Of a stretch of 47,938 bases of DNA, positions 8,630 through 17,124 are shown piece after piece. The position numbers and the translations under genes are program-made. Under the pieces are notes generated by a model that was given only the letters and a program-made list of their open reading frames with translations, searched no databases and was not told the origin of the DNA. The first letter of the stretch is position 1; each line of letters starts with the position of its first letter. This stretch comes from Cryobacterium inferilacus (GTDB lineage: Bacteria > Actinomycetota > Actinomycetes > Actinomycetales > Microbacteriaceae): the NCBI RefSeq assembly GCF_019599185.1, contig NZ_JAIEUL010000026.1, positions 1 to 47,938 on the forward strand. The letters run 5' to 3'.

Positions 8630-9472
8630 TCAGCCGTAGGACGGCGCCGCGGGAATGCCGAAGAACTCCTCGAGAGTCGTGACCCCGGTTTCGCGCATCT
8701 CCGTGGCGAGGTCGATCCCGATGTAGCGGTAGTGCCACGGCTCGAATTCGTACCCGGTGATGGCGGTTTTGTCGGCCGGGTAGCGCAGCAGGAACCCGAA
8801 CCGCCAGGCGTTCTCGGCCAGCCACTGGCCGTGCGGTGTATCGCCGAAGCAGGCGGAGAGGGAGCACTGGCCGGGTTGGGCGCTGATGTCGATGGTCAGC
8901 CCGGTCTGGTGTTCGCTGGTTCCTGGGCGGGCCGTGCTCAGGTCGGCGCCGGCCTGGCCGAGGGCGGCGACATCGCCGGTGTAGACGCGGGTCTGGGCGT
9001 CGAAGCTGCGGTACGCGCTCTGGGACTGCAACGCCAGCCCGGTCTCCGCCGTGAAGGTGGCGAACAGCGACACGACGGCGTCGGATGCCTCCTGCCGCAG
9101 CCGGGGCGGGTTGGCGAAGGGAACGGGCACATCGACGAGATCCGCGGGGGCGTAGTCGGTGGGGTTGAGTGGTCGCAGTTTGTCGACCACGACCCAAATG
9201 CTGTTCGGGTCGTCGATCGAGTGGGCCGCCCGGTCGAATGTGGGCGCTTCGGTCGGATCCGGCGATGCCGTCGGTGACGGCCGCGGCGGCTCGGTGGGCA
9301 TCGGGTTCGCTGAGGGCTCCTCGGCGGTCACGGCCGGCTCGGCTCGGCCGGTCAGGGCGCCGGTGATGACGGCGGCACCTCCGGCCAGAACGAGCAGCCC
9401 AGCGACGGCCACGACAAAAAAACGACGACGACGTACTCGCGGCGACGCCCCCCGGCGCGATTGTTCTGGCAC
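8630..9472 (-). CDS. VanY-like D-alanyl-D-alanine carboxypeptidase
   Basis: A 280-residue exported Zn-dependent carboxypeptidase of the M15B/VanY family, which trims the terminal D-Ala from cell-wall stem peptides. A basic N-terminus and hydrophobic stretch (RRRRFFVVAVAGLLVLAGG) form a signal anchor, followed by a Pro/Thr/Ser-rich spacer. The catalytic domain shows SEHQTGLTIDIS (zinc His and Asp) and EPWHYRYIG (catalytic Glu, zinc His). GTG at 9470-9472 is preferred over the in-frame GTG seven codons upstream, because a TAGGCT -10 box lies seven bases before it. It neighbours two amidase-like genes, so 6593-9472 looks like a small cell-wall gene group. Confidence 0.88.
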   Translation of the reverse strand: MPEQSRRGASPRVRRRRFFVVAVAGLLVLAGGAAVITGALTGRAEPAVTAEEPSANPMPTEPPRPSPTASPDPTEAPTFDRAAHSIDDPNSIWVVVDKLRPLNPTDYAPADLVDVPVPFANPPRLRQEASDAVVSLFATFTAETGLALQSQSAYRSFDAQTRVYTGDVAALGQAGADLSTARPGTSEHQTGLTIDISAQPGQCSLSACFGDTPHGQWLAENAWRFGFLLRYPADKTAITGYEFEPWHYRYIGIDLATEMRETGVTTLEEFFGIPAAPSYG

Positions 9473-9479
9473 GATGCTG

Positions 9480-9485
9480 AGCCTA
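9480..9485 (-). promoter_or_regulatory. Leaderless -10 box of the VanY-like gene
   Basis: TAGGCT on the minus strand lies seven bases before GTG 9472. If this box is used, the longer start at 9493 could not be translated because it lies upstream of the transcript. Confidence 0.5.
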
Positions 9486-9536
9486 GCCTGCACCCGAGCA
9501 GGGAATTACGCAGGCCGCGCTCCTGTTGTCTACGGT

Positions 9537-10232
9537 ATGCGAATTGTTATAGCTGGTGGACATGGAAAAATCGCCCGAGCACTGACCCGGGAGCTGACCC
9601 GAGACGGACACACCGTCGTCGGGCTGATCCGGTCGGCGGAGCAGAGTGCGGATCTTTTGCTGGATGGCGCCGAGCCGCAGGTGATCGATCTCGAGAACAG
9701 CCCGGTCGACGACCTCGCGCGCATTCTTGACGGCGCCGACGTGGCGGTCTTCGCGGCGGGGGCAGGGCCTGGCAGCGGCGACGCCCGCAAGAAGAGTGTC
9801 GACCTGGGCGCATCCGTGCTGCTCGCCGACGCCGCAGAAGCCGCAGGAGTGCCCCGGTTCGTGCAGATCTCCTCCACCGGCGTCGACCTCGTGCGCGACG
9901 GCGCCACCCCGGAGGAGGTGCCAGCGGACTTCCTCGCCTACCTGCAGGCCAAGCTCGGCGCCGAGGTCGACCTGGTCAAGCGCGACCTCGCCTGGACCAT
10001 CGTGCGCCCTGGCAGCCTCACCGACGACGAGCCCACCGGCATGGTGCGCCTGGAACGCACCGGACCGGACGAGAGCGGTGTCGTGCACCCGGAGACGGAC
10101 GGCAGCATCCCCCGCGCCGACGTGGCCGCCGTGCTGGCCGAGCTCATCCGCACCGGGGCCGGCGTTCGTGCCACGCTGCACCTCATCTCCGGACCGGCGA
10201 CCGTGACCGAAGCCGTGGCGATCTTCGCCTGA
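9537..10232 (+). CDS. NAD(P)-binding oxidoreductase (atypical SDR)
   Basis: A 231-residue Rossmann-fold protein of the atypical short-chain dehydrogenase group (NAD(P)H-binding, PF13460 type; YwnB/HSCARG-like). The dinucleotide loop is GGHGKIARAL at residues 7-16. VFAAGAGPGSGDARK and FVQISSTGVDLV follow the expected strand pattern, and WTIVRPGSLTD is the family's conserved segment near residue 155. There is no classical YxxxK, so it may be a sensor or reductase of unknown substrate. The ATG at 9537 directly follows TACGGT; no Shine-Dalgarno is evident, so the start mechanism is unclear. It stands alone and ends before a strong terminator. Confidence 0.85.
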   Translation: MRIVIAGGHGKIARALTRELTRDGHTVVGLIRSAEQSADLLLDGAEPQVIDLENSPVDDLARILDGADVAVFAAGAGPGSGDARKKSVDLGASVLLADAAEAAGVPRFVQISSTGVDLVRDGATPEEVPADFLAYLQAKLGAEVDLVKRDLAWTIVRPGSLTDDEPTGMVRLERTGPDESGVVHPETDGSIPRADVAAVLAELIRTGAGVRATLHLISGPATVTEAVAIFA

Positions 10233-10253
10233 TCTCGCCCCGGTTCACGTCAG

Positions 10254-10293
10254 CGCCGGATCGTCCCTCTCGCGAGGGATGATCCGGCGTTTT
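10254..10293 (+). terminator. Rho-independent terminator after the SDR gene
   Basis: A 16-pair stem (CGCCGGATC then TCCCTC, with one G-U pair between) closes loop TCGC and is followed by TTTT. It isolates the beta-glucoside operon from upstream transcription. Confidence 0.85.
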
Positions 10294-10325
10294 GTGTAAC
10301 AACTTGAACGGATCCGGTCAGTCGG

Positions 10326-10337
10326 GAGAGCGCTCTC
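10326..10337. promoter_or_regulatory. LacI-type operator 1 of the beta-glucoside operon
   Basis: The perfect palindrome GAGAGCGCTCTC abuts the -35 box at 10338. The GAGCGCTC core is also the core of the Streptomyces CebR box as I recall it. It is probably bound by the LacI protein encoded at the operon's end. Confidence 0.75.
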
Positions 10338-10366
10338 TTGACATCTCCGAATGTGCGTCCTAGGGT
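10338..10366 (+). promoter_or_regulatory. Sigma-70-type promoter of the beta-glucoside operon
   Basis: TTGACA at 10338-10343 and TAGGGT at 10361-10366 are separated by 17 bases, a consensus arrangement. The expected start near 10373 is followed at once by the second operator, and the gene's Shine-Dalgarno lies about 65 bases downstream. Confidence 0.85.
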
Positions 10367-10377
10367 GGGCATCACAC

Positions 10378-10393
10378 GTGAGAGCGCTCTCAC
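10378..10393. promoter_or_regulatory. LacI-type operator 2 of the beta-glucoside operon
   Basis: The perfect 16-base palindrome GTGAGAGCGCTCTCAC lies just after the predicted transcription start. Its centre is 54 bases from operator 1, close to five helical turns, so both face the same side of the DNA. Binding would block initiation directly and possibly by looping. Confidence 0.8.
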
Positions 10394-10446
10394 AGCATTT
10401 CTCGGCGGCGCTCCACCACCAGCACCACACACACAAAGGAGTGACC

Positions 10447-11724
10447 GTGAAGCGTTTCCCGCGCCCCACGATTGTGGCCGCCGTCGCCGGCGCCGCAGCT
10501 ATCGCCCTGCTCGCCTCGGGCTGTGCGCCCGCCAGCGAACCGAGCGGATCGGACGGCGGCAAGATCAAACTGACCGTCGCCACGTTCAACGAATTCGGCT
10601 ATGAAGGCCTGTTCGAGCAGTACATGGAAGAAAACCCCGACATCACCGTCGTGTCCAAGAAGGCCGCCACCTCGAACGAGGCCCGCGACAACCTCACCAC
10701 CCGCCTCGCCGCGGGCAGTGGCCTGAGCGATGTCGAGGGCATCGAGGTCGACTGGCTGCCCGAGCTTCTGCAGTACTCCGACCAGTTCGTCGACCTCACC
10801 AACGACGAGGTCGAGGGCCGCTGGCTCGACTGGAAGGCCGAAGCCGCGACCGACGCCGACGGCAACCTGATCGCCTACGGCACCGACAGTGGCCCGGAGG
10901 GCGTCTGCTACCGCTCCGACCTGTTCGCCGCTGCCGGCCTGCCCACCGACCGCGCCGAGGTCGCCACTATGCTCGGCGACAGCTGGGAAGACTACTACGC
11001 CGCCGGTGAGACGTTCACCGCCGCGGGTACGAACGTGCCCTGGTTCGACTCCGCCGGAGCCACCTGGCAGGGCGTCATCAACCAGTTCGACAACGCCTAC
11101 GAGGAGAATGACGGCACCGTCATCGCCACCGAGAACCCCGACGTGGAGGCCGCGTACAACAGCGTCCTCGACGCCAGTGAAACCCTGTCGGCCGGTCTGC
11201 AGCAGTGGAGCGACGACTGGACCGCGAGCTTCCAGAACGACGGCTTCGCGACCATGCTGTGCCCGGGCTGGATGCTCGGCATCATCGAGGGCAACGCCGA
11301 CGGCATCACCGGCTGGGACATCGCCGACACCTTCCCCGGTGGCGGCGGCAACTGGGGCGGTTCGTACCTGACCGTTCCCACGCAGTCCGAGCACCCCGAA
11401 GAGGCCCAGGCGCTGGCCGCCTGGTTGACCGCTCCGGAGCAGCAGCTCTCCGCGTTCGCCTCCAAGGGAAACTTCCCGAGCCAGGTCGACGCTCTCGAGA
11501 GCCCCGAGCTGCTCGACTCGACGAAGGAATTCTTCAACAACGCACCGACCGGCCAGATCCTGGCCAACCGTGCCGCCGCTGTTGATGTCACCCCGTTCAA
11601 GGGCGTGAACTACTTCCCGATCAACGACGCCATGCAGCAGGCCCTCACCCGGGTCGAAGACGGCTCGATGACCCGCGAAAAGTCGTGGGAACAGTGGGTA
11701 ACCGACGTGAACGCGCTGGGCTAA
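10447..11724 (+). CDS. ABC transporter sugar-binding lipoprotein, CebE-like
   Basis: A 425-residue extracellular solute-binding protein (SBP family 1) that would deliver an oligosaccharide, probably cellobiose or another beta-glucoside, to the permeases downstream. A basic start and hydrophobic signal lead to the lipobox LASGC (Cys near residue 22), so it is a lipid-anchored lipoprotein. Segments such as NEARDNLTTRLAAGSGLSDVEG and FKGVNYFPINDAMQQAL fit the family. GTG 10447 is chosen over GTG 10441 because AAAGGAG sits five bases upstream. First gene of a five-gene cluster under twin LacI operators. Substrate is inferred from the beta-glucosidase and the CebR-like regulator. Confidence 0.93.
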   Translation: MKRFPRPTIVAAVAGAAAIALLASGCAPASEPSGSDGGKIKLTVATFNEFGYEGLFEQYMEENPDITVVSKKAATSNEARDNLTTRLAAGSGLSDVEGIEVDWLPELLQYSDQFVDLTNDEVEGRWLDWKAEAATDADGNLIAYGTDSGPEGVCYRSDLFAAAGLPTDRAEVATMLGDSWEDYYAAGETFTAAGTNVPWFDSAGATWQGVINQFDNAYEENDGTVIATENPDVEAAYNSVLDASETLSAGLQQWSDDWTASFQNDGFATMLCPGWMLGIIEGNADGITGWDIADTFPGGGGNWGGSYLTVPTQSEHPEEAQALAAWLTAPEQQLSAFASKGNFPSQVDALESPELLDSTKEFFNNAPTGQILANRAAAVDVTPFKGVNYFPINDAMQQALTRVEDGSMTREKSWEQWVTDVNALG

Positions 11725-11828
11725 CTCCACAGCTTCGCGTCTGACGCATCCGCAGTACCGCCAGGTGGAGGCACCTGCCTCCACCTGGCTCCCCCATGTT
11801 CGCCCAGCTCCCACCCTCAAGGACTCGA

Positions 11829-12818
11829 ATGACAGCCGCGACCGAAGTCGATGCCCGTGCGATTCGCCGCATCGCCTTCAACCACCGCCTTTCCCACTGG
11901 GACGTGAAGCTCTCCCCGTACCTGTACATCTCACCGTTCTTCATCGTCTTCGCACTCATCGGGCTGTTCCCGCTGGCCTACACGGCGTGGGTGTCACTGC
12001 ACGACTGGAACCTGATCGGCGGCCAGGGCGACTTCGTCGGCCTGGAGAACTTCCAGACAGTGCTGGCTCAGCCCTACTTCTGGATCTCGCTGCGCAACAC
12101 CTTCAGCATCTTCCTGCTCTCGGCCGTTCCCCAGGTGGTCGCAGCCATCGCCATCGCCGCGGTGCTCGACTTCAACCTGCGCGGCAAGACCTTCTGGCGG
12201 ATGGGCGTTCTGCTGCCCTACGTCGTCGCTCCCGTCGCCGTCGCCCTGATCTTCAATGACCTGTTCGGTGACCGCTACGGCATCATCAACCAGCTCCTCA
12301 ACACGGTCGGCATCGAATCGATCCGCTGGCACGTTGACATCATCCCCAGCCACTTCGCCATCGCGAGCATGGTGAACTTCCGCTGGACCGGCTACAACGC
12401 CCTGATTTTCCTGGCCGCCATGCAGGCCGTTCCGCGGGACTACTACGAAGCTGCGATCATCGACGGCGCCGGGCGCTGGCGCACCTTCTGGTCGCTCACG
12501 GTGCCGCTGATGCGCCCCACCATCATCTTCGTCATCATCACGTCCACCATCGGTGGGCTGCAGATCTTCGACGAGCCACGCATGTTCGACCAGGCCGGCC
12601 AGGGCGGCGCAAGCCGGCAGTGGCAGACGCTGACGCTGTATATCTACGAACTCGGCTGGACCCAGCGCAACTTCGGCCGGGCATCCGCCGTGTCCTGGCT
12701 CCTGTTCCTCATCATCATCCTGATCGCGGCGCTCAATTTCTACATCAGCCGGCGGATCAGCAGCACGAGTGACAAAGCCATCAGAGTACGACCCATCAAG
12801 GCACGAGGAATCTCATGA
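11829..12818 (+). CDS. ABC transporter permease, CebF-like
   Basis: A 329-residue MalF-type inner-membrane permease of the carbohydrate uptake 1 family. The first membrane segment is YISPFFIVFALIGLFPLAYTAW and about six are predictable. The EAA loop that contacts the ATPase is EAAIIDGAGRWRTFWSLTVPL (near residues 215-235). ATG 11829 is chosen because AAGGA lies five bases upstream; an earlier ATG at 11796 has no such site. It overlaps the next permease by ATGA. No ATPase gene is present, as in Streptomyces ceb loci that rely on the shared MsiK ATPase. Confidence 0.94.
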   Translation: MTAATEVDARAIRRIAFNHRLSHWDVKLSPYLYISPFFIVFALIGLFPLAYTAWVSLHDWNLIGGQGDFVGLENFQTVLAQPYFWISLRNTFSIFLLSAVPQVVAAIAIAAVLDFNLRGKTFWRMGVLLPYVVAPVAVALIFNDLFGDRYGIINQLLNTVGIESIRWHVDIIPSHFAIASMVNFRWTGYNALIFLAAMQAVPRDYYEAAIIDGAGRWRTFWSLTVPLMRPTIIFVIITSTIGGLQIFDEPRMFDQAGQGGASRQWQTLTLYIYELGWTQRNFGRASAVSWLLFLIIILIAALNFYISRRISSTSDKAIRVRPIKARGIS

Positions 12819-13660
12819 GAAAGTCACCTGCAATCGGCGGGCACGACCGTCGGCCCAGCTTCTGGGTCTACGGCGTACTCGTCGCGGTCATCCTCGGTTC
12901 GTTCTTCCCGATCTGGTGGTCCTTCCTGATCGGCAGCCAGGATGCCACCGCCATCAACAAGAACGGCATGCTCTTCGTTCCCGGTGGCAACTTCTTCGCC
13001 AACGCCGCCACCGTCATCGACAGCATCCCGTTCTGGAATGCCCTGATGAACAGCATCATCGTGTCCACGGCCGTGGCCCTGAGTGTCGTCGCCTTCTCCA
13101 CCCTGGCCGGCTACGCCTTCGCCAAGCTCAAGTTCAAGGGCCGCGAGGGCCTGCTCGTCTTCGTGATCGCCACGATGGCAGTGCCCACCCAGCTGGGGAT
13201 CGTGCCGCTGTTCATCGTGATGTCGAACCTCGGTTGGACGGGCAGCCTCTGGGCGGTCATCGCGCCCGGCATGGTCACGGCATTCGGTGTTTTTTGGATG
13301 ACCCAGTACCTCAAGGACGCCCTGCCGGACGAGCTGATCGAGGCCGTGCGGATGGACGGCGCGTCGATGATCCGCAGCTTCTGGCACGTGGGCCTGCCCG
13401 CGGCCCGGCCAGCGGCTGCGATGCTCGCCCTGTTCGCCTTCATCGGCACCTGGACGAACTTCTTCTGGCCGTTCATCGTGCTGGACCCGGGCAGCCCCAC
13501 TCTGCCGGTGGCGCTGCAGCAGCTGCAGGCCGCCTTCTACGTGGACTACTCCCTCGTTCTGACCGGCGTCGTGCTCTCGATCATCCCGCTCATCCTGGTC
13601 TTCGTCGTCCTGGGCAAGCAGCTGGTGGCGGGCATCATGCAGGGCGCGGTCAAGGGATGA
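12815..13660 (+). CDS. ABC transporter permease, CebG-like
   Basis: A 281-residue MalG-type permease, partner of the preceding one. The first membrane segment is VLVAVILGSFFPIWWSFLIG; the EAA loop reads EAVRMDGASMIRSFWHVGLP (near residues 178-198); the C-terminal segment LILVFVVLGKQLVAGIMQGAVKG is typical of MalG proteins. The ATG overlaps the stop of the first permease (ATGA) with GAGGA upstream, and its own stop overlaps the beta-glucosidase start in the same way, so the three genes are translationally coupled. Confidence 0.94.
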   Translation: MRKSPAIGGHDRRPSFWVYGVLVAVILGSFFPIWWSFLIGSQDATAINKNGMLFVPGGNFFANAATVIDSIPFWNALMNSIIVSTAVALSVVAFSTLAGYAFAKLKFKGREGLLVFVIATMAVPTQLGIVPLFIVMSNLGWTGSLWAVIAPGMVTAFGVFWMTQYLKDALPDELIEAVRMDGASMIRSFWHVGLPAARPAAAMLALFAFIGTWTNFFWPFIVLDPGSPTLPVALQQLQAAFYVDYSLVLTGVVLSIIPLILVFVVLGKQLVAGIMQGAVKG

Positions 13661-15102
13661 CCGCCCCTACTCCCGCACGGCGCACCTTCCCGGACGACTT
13701 CCTGTTCGGCGCGGCCACGGCGGCGTACCAGATCGAGGGCGCCGCCCACGAAGACGGCCGCACCGACTCGATCTGGGACACCTTCAGCCGCGTCCCGGGT
13801 GCCGTCGTGAACGCCGAGAACGGCGACGTGGCCTGCGACCATTACCACCGCTATGCCGGCGACGTCGAGCTGATGAAGGAACTCGGGCTGGAGACCTACC
13901 GGTTCTCCACCTCCTGGGCCCGTATCCGTCCCGACGGCGGCCCGGTCAACCCGGCCGGCCTGGACTTCTACTCCCGGCTCGTCGACGAGCTGCTCGGTGC
14001 GGGGATCAAGCCGTGGCTGACGCTGTACCACTGGGACCTGCCCCAGGCGATCGAGGAGACCGGCGGCTGGGCCAACCGCGACACGGCCGAGAAGTTCCGC
14101 GACTACGCGCTGTCGGTGCACGATGTGCTGGGCGACAGGGTCGGCGTGTGGACAACGCTCAACGAGCCCTGGTGCTCCGCGTTCGTCGGCTACACCGCGG
14201 GGGTGCACGCCCCCGGCCGCCAGAGCAAGACCGACGGACTCGCCGCCGGCCACCACCTGCTACTCGGTCACGGCCTGGCCGTTGAGGCCCTGCGCGAACG
14301 CGACCCCGCGCTCGAGCTCGGCATCACCCTCAACCTCACCGTCGCGAAGCCCGTCGACCCGGCCCGCCCCGGCGATGTCGACGCCGCCCGGCGTATCGAC
14401 GGCCAGCTGAATCGGTTCTTCCTCGATCCGCTCTTCCGGGGCAGCTACCCGGCCGATGTGCTCGAAGACGTGGCGCACCTGGGCTTCGCGGCGTTCGTGC
14501 GCGACGGCGACCTCAACCAGATTCACCAGCCGCTGGACAGCTTCGGGGTGAACTACTACAACGGGTCCCTAGTGAGTGACCGCCCGGACGAGTCACCCCA
14601 GCTCTCGCACGATCCGGTGGGACGGGTGAACAGCTCACCGTTCCCCGCGGCGGATGGCGTCTACAACCATTCCCAGGGCCTGCCACGCACCGCGATGGAC
14701 TGGGATGTGCAGCCCGATGGCCTACGGGAGCTGCTGGTGCGCATCCAGGCCGAGTACACCGGCCCGGCCGGTACCGACCTGTACGTGACCGAGAACGGTG
14801 CCGCCTACGACGACGTCGTGGCGACGGATGGATCGGTGCGAGACGCCGACCGCACTCGCTTCCTGCAACTGCACCTGGGTGCCGTCCTCGACGCCATCGA
14901 GGAGGGCGTCGACGTGAAGGGCTACTTCTACTGGTCGCTGCTGGACAACTACGAGTGGGCCTGGGGGTACCAGAAACGATTCGGCATCGTGCGCGTGGAT
15001 TACGACACCCAGGCACGCACGATCAAGGACAGCGGCCACGAGTACGCGACCATCATCGCGTCCCGGTCGCTGGCGGCAGCAGCGAGCACGTTGTCAAAAT
15101 AG
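13657..15102 (+). CDS. GH1 family beta-glucosidase
   Basis: A 481-residue cytoplasmic glycoside hydrolase family 1 enzyme that would hydrolyse the imported beta-glucoside to glucose. The N-terminus FPDDFLFGAATAAYQIEGAA is the GH1 signature. The acid/base is Glu170 in TLNEPW and the nucleophile is Glu379 in YVTENG; YFYWSLLDNYEWAWGYQKRFG near the C-terminus forms the glucose-binding site. There is no signal peptide. The ATG overlaps the permease stop (ATGA). Its TAG stop at 15100-15102 is also the first half of the -10 box of the regulator gene that follows. Confidence 0.97.
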   Translation: MTAPTPARRTFPDDFLFGAATAAYQIEGAAHEDGRTDSIWDTFSRVPGAVVNAENGDVACDHYHRYAGDVELMKELGLETYRFSTSWARIRPDGGPVNPAGLDFYSRLVDELLGAGIKPWLTLYHWDLPQAIEETGGWANRDTAEKFRDYALSVHDVLGDRVGVWTTLNEPWCSAFVGYTAGVHAPGRQSKTDGLAAGHHLLLGHGLAVEALRERDPALELGITLNLTVAKPVDPARPGDVDAARRIDGQLNRFFLDPLFRGSYPADVLEDVAHLGFAAFVRDGDLNQIHQPLDSFGVNYYNGSLVSDRPDESPQLSHDPVGRVNSSPFPAADGVYNHSQGLPRTAMDWDVQPDGLRELLVRIQAEYTGPAGTDLYVTENGAAYDDVVATDGSVRDADRTRFLQLHLGAVLDAIEEGVDVKGYFYWSLLDNYEWAWGYQKRFGIVRVDYDTQARTIKDSGHEYATIIASRSLAAAASTLSK

Positions 15103-15105
15103 AAT
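15100..15105 (+). promoter_or_regulatory. Leaderless -10 box of the CebR-like gene, overlapping a stop codon
   Basis: TAGAAT begins with the TAG stop of the beta-glucosidase gene and lies seven bases before ATG 15113. The regulator can thus be made independently of the operon it ends. Confidence 0.6.
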
Positions 15106-15112
15106 GACCTTC

Positions 15113-16141
15113 ATGACAACCGGAACGCGCCAGACGCGTCCAGCGCATCCGACTCTCGAGTTGGTAGCTGAGGCCGCAGGCGTGTCCCGCGCCACCGTGA
15201 GCCGGGTGGTGAACGGGTCGCCCAAGGTGAGCCCCGAGATCGTCGCGGTGGTGACCGCGGCGATCGAGCGGCTCAACTACGTGCCGAACCGGGCCGCCCG
15301 GTCGTTGGCCAGCCGGCAGACCCAGGCCGTGGCACTGATCGTGCCCGAGGACATCACCCGGTTCTTCGGCGACCCGTACTTCGCCGCCGTCGTGCAGGGC
15401 ATCACCCAGCGTCTGGACGAGAGCGAGTACATCCTCAACCTCCTGGTCGCGTCGAGCGACCCGACGCACAAGACCATGCGTTACCTGCGTAGCGGCAATC
15501 TCGACGGCGCCCTCGTGGTCTCGCACCACACCCGCGACAAGTTCCTGGCCGACGTTGAAGCGATGATCCCGCTGGTGTTCGGTGGCCGGCCCGCGAACGA
15601 CACCGGTCCGAACACCTACTACGTCGACGTGGACAACATCGCCGGCGCCGAGACGGGCACTCAGCACCTGCTCGACCTCGGCCGCACCCGTCTGGGTTCG
15701 ATCACCGGACCCATCGACATGCCCGCCGGCATCGACAGGTTCACCGGCTTCCAACTCACCCTGGCCCGAGCCGGCCTGGAAGCCGACGCCGTCGAGCACG
15801 CCGACTTCACCGCCCTGTCCGCCGCCGCGGCCATGCGCCGGCTGCTCGAGCGCCGGCCGGACCTGGATGGGCTCTTCGTAGCGAGCGACCTGATGGCCAC
15901 CGGCGCCCTGGCCGTGCTCCGCGAGCAGGGCTACCTGGTACCCGACGACATCGCCATCGTGGCCTTCGACGACAGCCCCGCCGCAATCGGGGCCTCGGTG
16001 CCGCTGACCACGATCAGCCAGCCGTCCGCGGAGATGGGCTTCGCCATGGCCGACATGCTGCTGCGGCTGCTGGCCGGCGAGACCGACGTGCCGCACCGCA
16101 ACATCATGCCGACCCGGCTGATCCAGCGCGACTCCGCCTGA
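15113..16141 (+). CDS. LacI family regulator, CebR-like
   Basis: A 342-residue repressor. The LacI helix-turn-helix is at about residues 12-60 (TLELVAEAAGVSRATVSRVV with hinge RAARSLASRQT), followed by a periplasmic-binding-protein-like sensor (about 65-335). It most likely binds the twin GAGCGCTC palindromes at 10326 and 10378 and is released by the imported sugar; this is inferred from linkage and operator type. ATG 15113 is chosen over ATG 15104 because the TAGAAT box lies seven bases before it and includes the earlier ATG. Two imperfect 15-base repeats (CGGCCGGCTTCGAAT) follow the stop and may be a weak terminator. Confidence 0.9.
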   Translation: MTTGTRQTRPAHPTLELVAEAAGVSRATVSRVVNGSPKVSPEIVAVVTAAIERLNYVPNRAARSLASRQTQAVALIVPEDITRFFGDPYFAAVVQGITQRLDESEYILNLLVASSDPTHKTMRYLRSGNLDGALVVSHHTRDKFLADVEAMIPLVFGGRPANDTGPNTYYVDVDNIAGAETGTQHLLDLGRTRLGSITGPIDMPAGIDRFTGFQLTLARAGLEADAVEHADFTALSAAAAMRRLLERRPDLDGLFVASDLMATGALAVLREQGYLVPDDIAIVAFDDSPAAIGASVPLTTISQPSAEMGFAMADMLLRLLAGETDVPHRNIMPTRLIQRDSA

Positions 16142-16197
16142 TCGAACCGGCCGGCTTCGAATCGGCCGGCTTCGAATCGGCCTGTTTCCGACTCGGC

Positions 16198-17124
16198 CTA
16201 GTCGAGCTGCGGTACGACCTCGCGGGCGATGAAGTCCAGGTGGTCGAGGTCGGCCAGGTCCATGATCTGCAGGTACACGCACTCCACCCCGTCGGCGGCG
16301 AGGGCGCCCAGCCGGTCGACGACCTCGGCGGTGGTGCCGGCGATCCCGTGCTCGCGCAGCTCAGCGGGCTCCCGGCCCACGGCGGCGGCCCGGCGGCCGA
16401 CCTCGGCCTCGTTCGCGCCTGCCACCGCGATCAGTGCCGTGGAGTAGACCAGTTCCCGCGGGTCACGGCCGATGGCCTCGCAGGCGGCCCGCACGCCGGC
16501 GAACTTCGCCGGGATGTCGGCGAAGTCGGGGAACGGCAGGTTGAACTCGGTGGCGAACCGTGCGGCCATCGCCGGGGTGCGCTTGGCGCCGCCACCGCCC
16601 ACGATCACGGGCACCCGGGCCTGGCTGGGCTTGGGCAGTGCGGGCGAATCGACGAGGGTGTAGTGCTCACCGGCAAAGCTGTAGCTCTCACCGACCGGGG
16701 TGCCCCACAGCCCGGTGATCACCTCGAGCTGCTCCTCGAGCATGCCGAACCGCTTGGCCGGGAACGGGATGCCGTAGGCGAGGTGCTCCTGTTCGAACCA
16801 GCCGGTGCCCAGGCCCAACTCCACCCGCCCGCCCGACATCTGGTCGACCTGCGCCACCTGGATGGCCAAGACCCCCGGCGGGCGGTAGGTGACCGACGAC
16901 ACCAGGGTGCCCAAACGGATGCGCTCGGTCTCGCGGGCCAGGCCGGCCAGCGTGGTCCAGGCATCCGTCGGGCCCGGCAACCCGGAGACGTGGTCACCCA
17001 TCGCGAGATAGTGGTCGGAGCGGAAGAACGCGTCGAAGCCCAGCTTCTCGGTGGCCTGCGCCACCGCGAGGAGGTCGTCGTAGCTGGCGCCCTGCTGGGG
17101 CTCGGTGAAGATACGGAGTCTCAT
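16198..17124 (-). CDS. LLM class F420-dependent oxidoreductase
   Basis: A 308-residue luciferase-like monooxygenase family protein (PF00296) of the F420-dependent subgroup common in actinobacteria. The N-terminal RIFTEPQ strand, FFRSDHYLAMGD near residue 35, RLGTLVSSVTYRPPGVLA, and SGGRVELGLGTGWFEQEH around residue 100 are characteristic. Such enzymes reduce or oxidise substrates with F420 or FMN; the substrate is unknown. The ATG overlaps the stop of the methyltransferase gene (ATGA), yet AAGACT six bases before it could also provide a leaderless start. It converges on the LacI gene. Confidence 0.9.
   Translation of the reverse strand: MRLRIFTEPQQGASYDDLLAVAQATEKLGFDAFFRSDHYLAMGDHVSGLPGPTDAWTTLAGLARETERIRLGTLVSSVTYRPPGVLAIQVAQVDQMSGGRVELGLGTGWFEQEHLAYGIPFPAKRFGMLEEQLEVITGLWGTPVGESYSFAGEHYTLVDSPALPKPSQARVPVIVGGGGAKRTPAMAARFATEFNLPFPDFADIPAKFAGVRAACEAIGRDPRELVYSTALIAVAGANEAEVGRRAAAVGREPAELREHGIAGTTAEVVDRLGALAADGVECVYLQIMDLADLDHLDFIAREVVPQLD

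Noticed and set aside
16142..16197. A strong terminator between the CebR-like gene and the F420 oxidoreductase gene
   Set aside because: The CGGCCGGCTTCGAAT repeats can form only short stems of about five pairs, and no T-run follows on either strand.
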